Assembly (NCBI RefSeq): GCF_005938645.2
Contig: NZ_CP042171.1
Location: forward strand, 2,728,001-2,792,000
Direction of reading: 5' to 3'
DNA from: Pedobacter sp. KBS0701
Lineage (GTDB): Bacteria > Bacteroidota > Bacteroidia > Sphingobacteriales > Sphingobacteriaceae
Length of the DNA: 64,000 nucleotides
Within the stretch, counting starts at the first letter, position 1. Every line of letters begins with the position of its first letter. Below, piece by piece: positions 17,910 through 27,640 of the stretch. The notes beneath the pieces were generated by a model. That model did no database searches. It was given only the letters and a program-made list of their open reading frames with translations, and was not told the DNA's origin. The translations under genes and the position numbers were made by a program.

Positions 17910-18503
17910 ATGAAAAAGTTAGTTTTATTTGCTGCAGTACTGATAGTTTCATTATTCGGCATCAACAATGCAAAAGCACAGGTTAGTTTAAATATTAATA
18001 TTGGCTCACAACCAATTTGGGGCCCAACAGGTTACGATCACGTAGACTATTATTATTTTCCTGATATAGATGCTTATTATTATGTTCCTTCAGGCCAATA
18101 CATTTATGCAAATGGCGGACGTTGGATTTGGACAAACCGTTTACCTGCCCAATATGGGAACTTTGATTTATACCGTGCTTATAAAGTGGTAATCAACGAA
18201 CCTAAACCTTATTTGAGAAATAATATTTATGTGACCAGATATAGCAAATATAAAAACTATAGTGGTCGACAAACCATTATCAGGGATAGCAGAGACTCTA
18301 AGTACTTTGTTGTAAAAGGACATCCTAACTATAACCAAAGGCCTGTAAGAAATGTTACCGTTATCAATAACCGTCCTAATCGTGTAGTGCAAAAAAACGT
18401 AACAAGACCAGCTCAAAATAATGGCCGTCCACACTTTAACAATGGTCACGATAACCGTCCGGAGAGAGATAAGAGAAAAGGCCGTGATAATGAACGCCGT
18501 TAA
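17910..18503 (+). CDS. Small secreted basic protein, paralogue 1 (unknown function)
   Basis: 197 aa. I do not recognise a named family. A clear signal peptide (MKKLVLFAAVLIVSLFGINNAKA) is followed by a conserved module (about residues 24-95): QVSLNINIGSQPIW..GYDHVDYYYFPDIDAYYYVP, then NGGRWIW and LPAQYGNFDLYRAYKVV. The C-terminal 90 residues are low-complexity, rich in Asn, Arg and Lys (RPERDKRKGRDNERR). The next gene encodes the same module with another basic tail. The Tyr/aromatic-rich half suggests a small beta structure in the periplasm, and the basic tail could bind an anionic polymer. That is inference. Confidence 0.85.
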   Translation: MKKLVLFAAVLIVSLFGINNAKAQVSLNINIGSQPIWGPTGYDHVDYYYFPDIDAYYYVPSGQYIYANGGRWIWTNRLPAQYGNFDLYRAYKVVINEPKPYLRNNIYVTRYSKYKNYSGRQTIIRDSRDSKYFVVKGHPNYNQRPVRNVTVINNRPNRVVQKNVTRPAQNNGRPHFNNGHDNRPERDKRKGRDNERR

Positions 18504-18524
18504 AATTGATATTTAGCTGTGATT

Positions 18525-18555
18525 AAAGGAGTTTCGGAAGAGGCTCCTTTTTTAT
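18525..18555 (+). terminator. Intrinsic terminator after paralogue 1
   Basis: AAAGGAG and CTCCTTT pair around TTTCGGAAGAGG, followed by a T run. It separates the two paralogues, so each probably has its own promoter. Confidence 0.7.
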
Positions 18556-18625
18556 TTATCTGTTACAATAGAAGTTTTGGCACAGCGTTTGAATTATTGA
18601 AATACACACAAATAAATAGATTATT

Positions 18626-19135
18626 ATGAAAAAGCTATTCATCATTTCCGCGATTTTAGGTATCGTGGCTTTAACATCTAATCCATCCAACGCTCAGGTA
18701 AGTATCAACGTAAATATTGGCGCTCAGCCTGCATGGGTTCCTGCGGGTTATCAGAACGTTGATTATTACTATCTCCCTGAGGTACAATCTTATTATTACG
18801 TACCGCAAAAGCAGTTTGTTTATTTGAATGGCAACAGATGGACAAGATCCAGATATTTACCAGCAAGGTACAGAGGTTATGACCTGCGTCACGGACGTAA
18901 AATTGTAATGCACGGAAACAATCCATATCGTCATTATAACACACATAGAGTAACTTATGTTAGCCGCAACAACTATTACCGTTCATCATACGGTGGTGGT
19001 GGCAGGATCAGATATCGCGGACCAAAAAATCATTACAAACCTCATCATATAGACCACAGATATCATGATAGAAGGGTAAATTCGAGTTTATTCTCCAGGG
19101 GGCACCGGGAAAAACATGGTCATGGTAGGCATTAA
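18626..19135 (+). CDS. Small secreted basic protein, paralogue 2 (unknown function)
   Basis: 169 aa; signal peptide MKKLFIISAILGIVALTSNPSNA. The module QVSINVNIGAQPAWVPAGYQNVDYYYLPEVQSYYYVP aligns directly with paralogue 1 without gaps (about half the residues identical over 70 positions), as do NGNRW and LPARYRGYDLRHGRKIV. The tail is different: Tyr/Arg/His/Gly-rich, ending SRGHREKHGHGRH. This points to an old tandem duplication in which the module was kept and the tail allowed to change. His-rich ends may bind metal ions, but I see no proof. Confidence 0.85.
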   Translation: MKKLFIISAILGIVALTSNPSNAQVSINVNIGAQPAWVPAGYQNVDYYYLPEVQSYYYVPQKQFVYLNGNRWTRSRYLPARYRGYDLRHGRKIVMHGNNPYRHYNTHRVTYVSRNNYYRSSYGGGGRIRYRGPKNHYKPHHIDHRYHDRRVNSSLFSRGHREKHGHGRH

Positions 19136-19140
19136 AATAA

Positions 19141-19168
19141 AAAAAGAGGCTTTTAGCCTCTTTTTTTA
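19141..19168. terminator. Terminator between paralogue 2 and alaS
   Basis: AAAAAGAGGC-TTTTA-GCCTCTTTTTTT; stem of seven or more pairs with T on the plus strand and a run of T on the minus strand too. It could serve both convergent units. Confidence 0.75.
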
Positions 19169-19217
19169 TGGATACACCTGTAAGATTGCTTCGTTGTTTT
19201 TCCTTATAATGACGATC

Positions 19218-21911
19218 TTAAGGAATAAAACTTTCTGCTTTTTCCAAAACAACCTTTAGCCCGGCTGGATTTTTACCGCCTGCTGTAGCATAGAACGGTT
19301 GTCCACCGCCGCCACCCTGAATTTCTTTACCCAATTCGCGAACAATATTTGAAGCATTTAATCCTTTCTTCACCAGGTGATCAGAAAGCATTACGGTTAT
19401 TCCTGGTTTACCATCAATTTCTGTTGTGAAAACCAAAAACAGGTTATCAACCATATCCTTTAAAGAAAAGGCCAGGTTTTTAACTGCTTCAGCACTTTGC
19501 AGATCAATGTGTTTAGCTATCAGGTTAATGCCATTAATTCCTCTTACATGATGTACAATTTCATGTTTCAAAGTATTTACACGCTCTATTGTCGATTTTT
19601 CGATCTCCTTTTTCAGTTTTGCATTTTCATCCAGTAAAGCCTGGACAGAAGCTGATAAATCTTTGCTTCCATTCAGTAAAGCTTTTAAATGACCCAATTC
19701 TTTTCTTTGATCTAAGAAAAACTGTTCAGCTTTATCGGCTGTAATGGCTTCAATACGGCGAACACCGGCTGCAACTGCACTTTCAGAAATAATCTTGAAT
19801 GAACCGATCTGTCCTGTAGCTTTTACATGTGTACCACCGCAAAGCTCTTTCGAAAAATGATCGTCAAAAGTAATCATACGGACAAAATCGCCATATTTTT
19901 CACCAAATAAAGCCGTTACACCACTTTCAATGGCATCCTGATAAGGAACATTACGTTGTTCTTTTAACTTAATGTTCCGGCGGATTTTCTGGTTTACAAT
20001 TACCTCAATCTGAGCCAATTCTTCGTCAGTTACTTTAGCAAAGTGAGAAAAATCAAAACGCAGGTAATCTGCATTAACCAATGAACCCTTCTGGTTTACA
20101 TGTTTGCCCAAAACCTGTTTAAGTGCCGCATGTAACAAGTGCGTAGCTGAGTGGTTATCTTCAGTTAAAACACGTTTATCTTCATCTACAACTGCCCAGA
20201 ATTTGCCTTCCAAATTATCGGGTAATATATCGGTAAAATGAACGGTTAGCCCGTTTTCTTTTTTGGTATCGGTAATATCTACCCAAAACTGGCGACTATG
20301 ATCTTCTAAGCGACCTGTATCGCCAACCTGACCACCGCTTTCGGCGTAAAAAGGCGTTTGGCGCAATACAATCTGATATTGTTCTTTCCCTTTAGCTTTA
20401 ACTTTACGGTATTTTAAAATCTCGGTTTCAATTTCTAAGTCATCGTAACCTACAAATTCGCTTTGATCTTCTGTATTTACGGTAATCCAATCGCCTGTGT
20501 CAATAGCAGTAGCGGCACGAGAACTATCTTTTTGCTTTTTTAGTGCTTGCTCATAACCTTCTAAATCAACGGTTAAGCCTCTTTCTTTAGCCATTAATTC
20601 GGTTAAATCTATAGGAAAGCCGTAAGTATCAGATAGTTCAAAGGCAAAATCACCATGTAACTTAGTGATTTTTGGTGTATTTAATAGTTCAGGGGAAATT
20701 GATAAATTGTTCTTTCCAACTCTATTAATTAAATCAAAAGCTGAATTATCTTTTTTAATTTGCTCTTCGAACCTTTTAATTCCTTTTTCCAAAGTCCTTA
20801 AGAAAGAAACTTCTTCTTCCAGTACTACTTTCTGAACGAAATCCTGTTGCGAAATCAATTCATCAAATACCCCTTTAAATTGCTCAGCCAATAAAGGAAC
20901 CAATTGATTTAAGAAAGGCTCTTTAAAGTTTAAAAACGTATAAGCATAACGTACAGCGCGGCGCAAAATCCTGCGGATGACATAACCTGCTTTATTATTA
21001 GAAGGTAACTGACCATCGGCAATAACAAAAGAAATGGCACGGATGTGATCGGCCATTACACGCATGGCAATATCTGTTTTCTCATCAGCACCATATTTAA
21101 TTCCAGCTTTTTCAGAGATAAATTGAATCATTGGCTGAAAAACATCGGTATCGTAGTTAGAGGTTTTTTCCTGTAAAACACGTACCAGGCGTTCAAAACC
21201 CATTCCTGTATCAACGTGTTTAGCGGGTAAACTTTGCAATGAACCATTTTTTAAACGGTTAAACTGCATAAATACATTATTCCAGATTTCAATTACCTGG
21301 GGATGATCAGCATTTACCAGGGTAGCACCATCAACTAAAGCTTTTTCTTCATCAGTACGGCAATCAACATGGATTTCAGAACATGGTCCGCATGGTCCGG
21401 TATCACCCATTTCCCAGAAATTGTCTTTTTTATTTCCAGGTAAAATATGGCTTTCATCCACATATTGTTTCCAAAGATCGTAAGCTTCCTGGTCTTTTTC
21501 CAGACCTTCTTTCTTATCGCCTTCGAAATAGGTAACATATAATTTTTCTTTCGGGATTTTGTAAACCTCGGTCAATAATTCCCAACTCCAGGCAATGGCT
21601 TCTTTTTTAAAATAATCGCCGAAACTCCAATTACCTAACATTTCGAACATGGTATGGTGATAAGTATCAATCCCCACTTCTTCCAGGTCGTTATGTTTAC
21701 CCGAAACACGTAAACAGCGCTGGGTATCAGCAACACGAGAATATTTTATGGCGGCCTCCCCTAAAAACAGATCTTTAAATTGGTTCATACCTGCATTGGT
21801 AAACATTAAAGTTGGGTCGTTTTTAACCACAATCGGTGCTGAAGGAACAACATGATGTTGTTTTGATTCAAAAAAACTAAGGAATGCCTGTCTAATCTCT
21901 TTTGCTGTCAT
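19218..21911 (-). CDS. alaS: Alanyl-tRNA synthetase
   Basis: 897 aa, complete. Class II catalytic core at the N-terminus ([44 protein letters not shown]), tRNA-binding middle, editing domain with zinc ligands [11 protein letters not shown] and [10 protein letters not shown], and a C-terminal DHHA1 domain ending in [14 protein letters not shown]. Compared with relatives I recall (about 870 aa), an extra stretch of about 25 residues ([19 protein letters not shown]) sits just before [18 protein letters not shown], in the middle region. It is probably a lineage-specific loop. Transcribed alone, convergent with the small secreted genes. Confidence 0.97.
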   Translation of the reverse strand: MTAKEIRQAFLSFFESKQHHVVPSAPIVVKNDPTLMFTNAGMNQFKDLFLGEAAIKYSRVADTQRCLRVSGKHNDLEEVGIDTYHHTMFEMLGNWSFGDYFKKEAIAWSWELLTEVYKIPKEKLYVTYFEGDKKEGLEKDQEAYDLWKQYVDESHILPGNKKDNFWEMGDTGPCGPCSEIHVDCRTDEEKALVDGATLVNADHPQVIEIWNNVFMQFNRLKNGSLQSLPAKHVDTGMGFERLVRVLQEKTSNYDTDVFQPMIQFISEKAGIKYGADEKTDIAMRVMADHIRAISFVIADGQLPSNNKAGYVIRRILRRAVRYAYTFLNFKEPFLNQLVPLLAEQFKGVFDELISQQDFVQKVVLEEEVSFLRTLEKGIKRFEEQIKKDNSAFDLINRVGKNNLSISPELLNTPKITKLHGDFAFELSDTYGFPIDLTELMAKERGLTVDLEGYEQALKKQKDSSRAATAIDTGDWITVNTEDQSEFVGYDDLEIETEILKYRKVKAKGKEQYQIVLRQTPFYAESGGQVGDTGRLEDHSRQFWVDITDTKKENGLTVHFTDILPDNLEGKFWAVVDEDKRVLTEDNHSATHLLHAALKQVLGKHVNQKGSLVNADYLRFDFSHFAKVTDEELAQIEVIVNQKIRRNIKLKEQRNVPYQDAIESGVTALFGEKYGDFVRMITFDDHFSKELCGGTHVKATGQIGSFKIISESAVAAGVRRIEAITADKAEQFFLDQRKELGHLKALLNGSKDLSASVQALLDENAKLKKEIEKSTIERVNTLKHEIVHHVRGINGINLIAKHIDLQSAEAVKNLAFSLKDMVDNLFLVFTTEIDGKPGITVMLSDHLVKKGLNASNIVRELGKEIQGGGGGQPFYATAGGKNPAGLKVVLEKAESFIP

Positions 21912-22027
21912 TTCAATATTATTGGAGGGAACAAAATTAAAATTTTATTGCGTTAATAAGGAAAAATCGAGCTACATTTGAATACTTTAATTAAACGATA
22001 TAAAACACTCATAATCAACTACAAAAT

Positions 22028-22363
22028 ATGCCGTATAAAGAAAGAGACATTAATAAAATGTATTATACCATGGGCGAGGTGACTGAAATGTTTAATGTCA
22101 ACGCATCGCAGATTCGTTTTTACGAGAAAGAATTCGATATCCTTCAACCCAAAAAAAACAAGAAAGGTAACCGTCTTTTCACGCCAGAAGACATTGAAAA
22201 CCTAAAAATCATTTTCAATCTGGTTGATGAAAAAGGTTTTACATTAAAGGGCGCAAAAGACTATTTGAAGAACAATAAAACAGGCGTTAGAGAGAATCAA
22301 AAGATTATTGATTCATTAGAAAAGCTGAAAAGTTTTTTAGTAAATCTGGCAGAAGAACTTTAG
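22028..22363 (+). CDS. MerR-family transcriptional regulator
   Basis: 111 aa. An N-terminal MerR winged-helix (YYTMGEVTEMFNVNASQIRFYEKEFDILQPKKNKKGNRLFTPED, read in parts) is followed by a short coiled-coil helix (about 85-111). There is no effector-binding domain or cysteine cluster, so it is not one of the metal-sensing types. Such short MerR proteins are near-universal in Bacteroidota and lie in core regions. It diverges from alaS with a 116-bp gap. Confidence 0.9.
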   Translation: MPYKERDINKMYYTMGEVTEMFNVNASQIRFYEKEFDILQPKKNKKGNRLFTPEDIENLKIIFNLVDEKGFTLKGAKDYLKNNKTGVRENQKIIDSLEKLKSFLVNLAEEL

Positions 22364-22659
22364 GTGCAATATTCTCATTATACATAGATTTCTATGCATT
22401 CGTTTAAATAATTAAAAAAATACATTTTTTGTAGTTTTTAATTATTTCCCTATATTAGAATCACCAATACAAAAATCACCCTATTTTTTATTAACCAGTT
22501 TAACCTCTGCTTATGAAAATATGGTATGTATTGTTGCCCGCCCCTTTTCCCTATTTTTTAGTTCCCAAAAAGCATTTGGGTGCCGGTTTATCTGTATTAG
22601 CCCGTAATGGACTGCTGCAAGCAAATCCCTTTAGAGATCCCCTGTTCCGTAGCCGGGAT

Positions 22660-24744
22660 ATGATCATCTCATGGCTCACTAACCTGTATAATAAATTTCT
22701 GATTGGAAGTGGTGATACATTTAAAATCTTAACTGTTGCCCTTGTAATGATTGGATTTATGGCAAATGCCCAAACCAACACACAGGAAACAGCTATACGT
22801 GATATTTTGGAAAGCATGGCTGAAAACCTCCCCGAGGATTACGATATGACCGAGTTGGTTGATATATTGGAGAAATATCGGAAACACCCAATTAACCTGA
22901 ATCACACTTCGGTAGAAGAATTAAATACTTTGGTATTCCTGTCTCCATTACAGATTGGTAATTTCTTTACACATTTAACGGAAAATGGTCCGTTTGCAGA
23001 TGTGCTGGAATTGCAGAGCATTGCTGGCTTTGATGTTAAAACGATTCAAATGCTGCTTCCATTCGTAACATTAACCAATATCACCGAATATCAGCAACTC
23101 AATTTTAAAAACCTCGTGCACGCTGGTGAAAATGATCTGATGATGCGTTTAGCGCAAACTTTACAAAAGCAACGAGGTTATACTGATTTACCTGGAAGCA
23201 GGTATTTAGGTTCGCCAGAGAGATTTCAGATGCGATACCGGTATCAATACAGTTCAATTTTATCGGCAGCCATAACTTTAGATAAAGATGCCGGAGAAAA
23301 ATTTATCGGTAGGCCTTTTGATTTTTATTCAGGAAATATCGCGCTCTTCAAACTGGGTAAATTAAAAAAATTGGTTGTTGGCGATTATACACAGCAATTT
23401 GGCCAAGGCTTAACCTTATGGTCGGGTTTTTCTTTTGGCAAAGGACCTGATGTAACCAGTGTAGCTAAAAAAGATTTGGGTTTAAGGCCTTACAATTCTA
23501 CCAACGAATATTCGTTTTTTCGAGGCGTCGCCGCAACAATTAATTTATTTAAAAATGTAGACATCACTCCTTTCATTTCGTTCCGCAATCTTGATGCGAG
23601 TCAAAAGTTAGATGCTGAAGGAAATTTAGTTCAGTCTACGATTAATCAAACTGGCTTGCATAGAACGCCTACTGAGATTAAGAATAAAGGTGTTTTGGCA
23701 CAGCGCGTATTTGGTACAACACTTCAATATACCAAAAACGAACTTGCTATTGGTGCAATTGCTTATCATACCAATTATAAGAGTCGTTTTATTACGCAAA
23801 CTGCGGCTTACGATCGGTATAGTTTCACAGGAAAATCGTTAACTAATCTGGGTTTATTTTATAATTACACCTATAAAAACATGTACCTCTATGGCGAGGC
23901 AGCAAAAGGTTTAGGTGGTGGGTTTGCCTATATTAATGGTGTACTCATTAGTTTGTCGTCATCGGTTTCTACAGCCTTAACCTATCGCAATTATGCTAAA
24001 GATTACCACAATTTCTTCAATCAGGCAGTATCAGAATCGAGCGAAGCCGTAAATGAAAGGGGATTGTATGCGGGCTTAAATGTTAACCCAAATAAACATT
24101 GGGCCTTTTCTTTCTATGGTGATTTATTTCGGTTCCCCTGGTTAAAATACCGTGTTGATGAACCTTCAAAGGGTTACGAAGTTTTAGCTCAGGCGATTTA
24201 TATGCCAGGCAAAAACTTTAAAATATTAGTTCGGTTTAAATCAGAAAAAAAACAGCAAAATACCGATCTGGATGTTCCTATAAATTTTTTAGACCATGTA
24301 AAAAGAGATGGTTACCGGGCAGAGGCAAACTGGCAACTCAATAAGAATTGGCATTTTCAAAACCGGATAGAGGTTTCTCAATATAAAAAAGGAAGTGCAA
24401 ATAGGGAATTTGGATATCTTATTTATCAGGATATTGACTATTCGCCAATGTTCGCTAAGCTAACCGGTAATGTAAGATTTGCCTATTTCAATACGCCAAG
24501 TTACAATAGTAGAATTTACGCGTATGAAGATGATGTTTTATACAGTTTTTCTTTTGGAATGTACAATGGAAGAGGTTTTAGAACCTACCTCAACCTAAAA
24601 TACAACGTAGTTAAAAAATTAAATGTTTGGGTCCGATATGGGGTATTTGTTTATAAGGACGTACAAACAGTTGGTACTTATCTGGACGAAATTAAAGGGA
24701 ATAAAAAATCGGAAGTTAAAATTCAAGTACGCTATCAATTTTAA
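22660..24744 (+). CDS. Helix-hairpin-helix protein with outer-membrane beta-barrel
   Basis: 694 aa from the chosen ATG, which starts a signal peptide (MIISWLTNLYNKFLIG...ALVMIGFMANAQ). An open extension to 22513 adds 49 residues not resembling an export signal; the 296 bp after the MerR gene are AT-rich and otherwise hold only a possible promoter. Residues about 45-130 contain helix-hairpin-helix units (HPINLNHTSVEELNTLVFLSPLQI, then FADVLELQSIAGFDVKTIQMLLPFVTL), like those of ComEA. The rest (about 160-694) has alternating aromatic strands and ends in VKIQVRYQF, as outer-membrane barrels do. comEC begins 3 bp after the stop. A role in DNA uptake across the outer membrane is a hypothesis. Confidence 0.8.
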   Translation: MIISWLTNLYNKFLIGSGDTFKILTVALVMIGFMANAQTNTQETAIRDILESMAENLPEDYDMTELVDILEKYRKHPINLNHTSVEELNTLVFLSPLQIGNFFTHLTENGPFADVLELQSIAGFDVKTIQMLLPFVTLTNITEYQQLNFKNLVHAGENDLMMRLAQTLQKQRGYTDLPGSRYLGSPERFQMRYRYQYSSILSAAITLDKDAGEKFIGRPFDFYSGNIALFKLGKLKKLVVGDYTQQFGQGLTLWSGFSFGKGPDVTSVAKKDLGLRPYNSTNEYSFFRGVAATINLFKNVDITPFISFRNLDASQKLDAEGNLVQSTINQTGLHRTPTEIKNKGVLAQRVFGTTLQYTKNELAIGAIAYHTNYKSRFITQTAAYDRYSFTGKSLTNLGLFYNYTYKNMYLYGEAAKGLGGGFAYINGVLISLSSSVSTALTYRNYAKDYHNFFNQAVSESSEAVNERGLYAGLNVNPNKHWAFSFYGDLFRFPWLKYRVDEPSKGYEVLAQAIYMPGKNFKILVRFKSEKKQQNTDLDVPINFLDHVKRDGYRAEANWQLNKNWHFQNRIEVSQYKKGSANREFGYLIYQDIDYSPMFAKLTGNVRFAYFNTPSYNSRIYAYEDDVLYSFSFGMYNGRGFRTYLNLKYNVVKKLNVWVRYGVFVYKDVQTVGTYLDEIKGNKKSEVKIQVRYQF

Positions 24745-24747
24745 ACA

Positions 24748-26838
24748 ATGTTTAAGACCGAGTATATTTTCGTCAGGATTTTAGTTCCTTTTATTTTGGG
24801 CATCTCTATTTTTTATTTCCTCCCGGCCTTAGCATATATTAAATGGTTGAACTTAACACTAGTTGTTGTTTTACTGAGCATTTTATTTTTAAACGTTACT
24901 TATAAAAGATTCAATATCTATCGTTACAAAGGTGCAGTTGGTATTTTGATTTACATACTTTTTTTCAACCTTGGCAGTTTGTTTTGCCTGCTTAATAACG
25001 AAAGTTTAAACCAAAATTACTTTGCAAAAACCAATTGCAATTATTTAAAAGTTTGGGTTAATGATGAACCTCAGCAAAACGGCAATATTTTGCGTTTTAA
25101 AGCAAAGGTAAGATCTGGATATCTAAAAGGTAAACAGATCGGCTTATCGGGCCAAATGCTGCTTACTGTAAAATTAGATAGCCTTAAACCCATCCAACTA
25201 AAATATGGCGACGAAATGATGATTCCGGTTAGCTATACTGAAGTGGAACCGCCATATAATCCGGCAGAATTTGACTTTAAAGCCTGGCTAGGTAGTCAAA
25301 ATGTTTATCACCAGGCATTTATTGACCAGGATCATATAGTAAACACCAAAAATAATGTTGGTAATCCGATTATAAAGATGGCCTTAAACTTAAGGGAAAA
25401 GCAAGTAGCAACATACAGAACATTAATTAAAAGTGACGAAGCTTTTGCTGTGGCCTCTACCCTTATTTTAGGTTACCGTGCCGATTTAAGTAAAGAAACT
25501 TTATCAGCATATTCCAAAACAGGAACCATTCATGCCTTATCGGTATCAGGTGCACATGTAGCTATTATCTATGTCGTTTTAGATTTTATGTTCTTATTTT
25601 TGAATAAGAATCGAACATTGAAAATTGTTAAACTGTTGCTCGTCTGTACTTTGATTTGGGGATATGCTTTACTAACAGGATTATCGCCTTCTGTTGTTCG
25701 CTCAGCTATAATGATCAGTATTTTAATAACGGCTAAAGTTTTATCTAAGAAAACCAATAGTTATAATGTTTTAGCCTTTTCTGCATTTTGTCAACTCGTT
25801 TACAATCCGTTTTTAATCTGGGATATTGGATTTCAACTTTCTTACCTGGCCGTATTTGGACTAATTTATCTTCAGCCCAAAATCTACAACCTTTTTTATG
25901 CTAAACATAATTGGGTAGATAAATTATGGGGTTTAACATCCATGTCTTTAGCGGCACAAATAGTCACGTTTCCATTAAGCATTTACTATTTCCATCAATT
26001 CCCATTTTACTTCCTCTTTGCTAATCTTTTCATCACCCTTCCATTAATATTAATGATGTATTTAGGGATTGTAGTATTGATCCCATCATTCGGGTTTCTG
26101 GCGCCGGTTTTAGAATGGATAATAAATTATACAAATGCTGTACTAAAATGGATTGCCGATTTGCCGTATGCAAGCTTTTCTTCAATATGGATTAATCTGC
26201 TTGAATTTGCCTTGTTGAGCCTTTCACTAGGCTTGTTTATTTATGCATTAATAAAATTCAATAAACAACTTTTGTTCTCGTCTTTATTTCTGTTTATTTG
26301 TTATCAACTTTTGATTGTGCGCGATGATCTAAAGGTTTTTCACCAGAGAAAGATCATTTTCTTTTCCCTAAGAAAAAATTATGCGGCTGCATTTATTAAT
26401 GGAAAAGAAGCTGTTTTAATTTCAGATTTAAATAGTGAAGATAAAAACTATGTTTTCTCTGTTCAACCAGCATTAGCCCAATTACAATTAAAGAAGATGT
26501 ATTTTATTAATTTAAAGAAAGATACTGTTTTAAGGCATTTTACATTAAAGAACAACCAGATTACCTTTTTTCAATATAGGATACTCCTGGTTGATGAAAA
26601 ACTGAACAATAAAAAGATAAATGGAGATGCTACCTTTTCGGGTATCTGGCTAAGTGGAAATACTAAATTTAATTTAGCCAAAATAGATGCTGGTATAAAA
26701 TATAAAACGGCAATAATAGATGCTACCAATAAAGATTACAAAATCCAGATCTTAAAAAAGTATATAGAGAATAATAATAATATAGATGTACATGTTTTAA
26801 AGAAAAATAAAGCATATTTGGTGCAACTAACCCAATAA
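24748..26838 (+). CDS. comEC: ComEC/Rec2-type DNA uptake channel
   Basis: 696 aa inner-membrane protein. An N-terminal DUF4131-like part with membrane helices and a soluble OB-like region (about 85-190) is followed by the competence domain, with the signature ALSVSGAHVAIIY (about residues 258-270) and GLSPSVVRSAIMISI. About ten membrane helices continue to about residue 520. The C-terminal 160 residues occupy the place of the metallo-beta-lactamase-like domain but lack an HxHxDH motif, so this end is shortened and inactive or absent. ComEC carries single-stranded DNA into the cytoplasm in transformable bacteria. It follows the helix-hairpin-helix barrel gene and is followed after 1 bp by an enoyl-CoA hydratase gene. 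Confidence 0.9.
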   Translation: MFKTEYIFVRILVPFILGISIFYFLPALAYIKWLNLTLVVVLLSILFLNVTYKRFNIYRYKGAVGILIYILFFNLGSLFCLLNNESLNQNYFAKTNCNYLKVWVNDEPQQNGNILRFKAKVRSGYLKGKQIGLSGQMLLTVKLDSLKPIQLKYGDEMMIPVSYTEVEPPYNPAEFDFKAWLGSQNVYHQAFIDQDHIVNTKNNVGNPIIKMALNLREKQVATYRTLIKSDEAFAVASTLILGYRADLSKETLSAYSKTGTIHALSVSGAHVAIIYVVLDFMFLFLNKNRTLKIVKLLLVCTLIWGYALLTGLSPSVVRSAIMISILITAKVLSKKTNSYNVLAFSAFCQLVYNPFLIWDIGFQLSYLAVFGLIYLQPKIYNLFYAKHNWVDKLWGLTSMSLAAQIVTFPLSIYYFHQFPFYFLFANLFITLPLILMMYLGIVVLIPSFGFLAPVLEWIINYTNAVLKWIADLPYASFSSIWINLLEFALLSLSLGLFIYALIKFNKQLLFSSLFLFICYQLLIVRDDLKVFHQRKIIFFSLRKNYAAAFINGKEAVLISDLNSEDKNYVFSVQPALAQLQLKKMYFINLKKDTVLRHFTLKNNQITFFQYRILLVDEKLNNKKINGDATFSGIWLSGNTKFNLAKIDAGIKYKTAIIDATNKDYKIQILKKYIENNNNIDVHVLKKNKAYLVQLTQ

Positions 26839-26839
26839 C

Positions 26840-27616
26840 ATGGAAAATTTGGTTTTATATCAGGTTGCTGAAAGAATAGCAACGATAACGATCAACAGAC
26901 CCGAAAAGAGAAATGCGTTAAACCCTCAACTTATCGCTGAATTAACTGCTGCATTTATAAAAGCAACAGAAGATGACCAGGTAAAAGTGGTTATATTGAA
27001 TGCAAATGGTGATGCATTTAGTGCTGGTGCTGATTTAGCATATCTTCAGCAATTACAGTACAATACATTCGAAGAAAATGTAGCCGATTCCAATCATTTA
27101 AAAAAACTATTTACAACCATTTATTATTTACCAAAGGTGGTTATTGCCCAGGTAGAAGGTCATGCCATTGCAGGTGGCTGTGGTTTAGCTACGATATGTG
27201 ATATTATTTTTGCAACTCCTGAAAGTAATTTTGGTTATACTGAAGTGAAAATTGGTTTTGCGCCCGCTATAGTTTCCTGTTTTTTAAAACAAAAGGTGAG
27301 CGAATCTATTGTTAAGGAAATTTTACTAACCGGAAAAACTTTCTCTGCAAAGCAGGCACTTAAATATAATTTGATAAATTTTGTAACAAATTCATCCGAA
27401 ATTCATCAAAATGTAAGAGAATTTGCACTAAGTTTGTGTAACGGAAGTTCTGGTAATTCATTAATGATTACGAAACAACTGATTACCCAAACTGTCAATC
27501 CGCACTTGGAAAAGAGTTTGGAAATTGCTGTACAGATCAATGCCCGGGTGAGAGAAAGTGAGGATTTTAAAAAAGGGATTTCTTCATTTTTAAAAAAAGA
27601 AAAAATTAATTGGTAA
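26840..27616 (+). CDS. Enoyl-CoA hydratase/isomerase family protein
   Basis: 258 aa crotonase-fold protein. Visible are NRPEKRNALNPQLIAEL at the N-terminus, the oxyanion-hole segment AFSAGADLAYLQQL (about residues 57-70) and EGHAIAGGCGLATICDIIFATPESNFGYTEVKIGF. The two catalytic positions equivalent to rat hydratase Glu144/Glu164 read as Gly/Glu (GGCGLA, TEVKIGF), so only one acidic residue may be present, as in methylglutaconyl-CoA hydratase or related members. Substrate is unknown. The 1-bp gap to comEC suggests cotranscription without a clear functional link. Confidence 0.9.
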   Translation: MENLVLYQVAERIATITINRPEKRNALNPQLIAELTAAFIKATEDDQVKVVILNANGDAFSAGADLAYLQQLQYNTFEENVADSNHLKKLFTTIYYLPKVVIAQVEGHAIAGGCGLATICDIIFATPESNFGYTEVKIGFAPAIVSCFLKQKVSESIVKEILLTGKTFSAKQALKYNLINFVTNSSEIHQNVREFALSLCNGSSGNSLMITKQLITQTVNPHLEKSLEIAVQINARVRESEDFKKGISSFLKKEKINW

Positions 27617-27640
27617 ATAACTAAAAACTAAAATAAAAAC

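Noticed and set aside
22513..22659. N-terminal extension of the helix-hairpin-helix barrel protein
   Set aside because: The extra 49 residues precede a proper signal peptide and look non-coding, so the ATG at 22660 was chosen; this remains open to proof.
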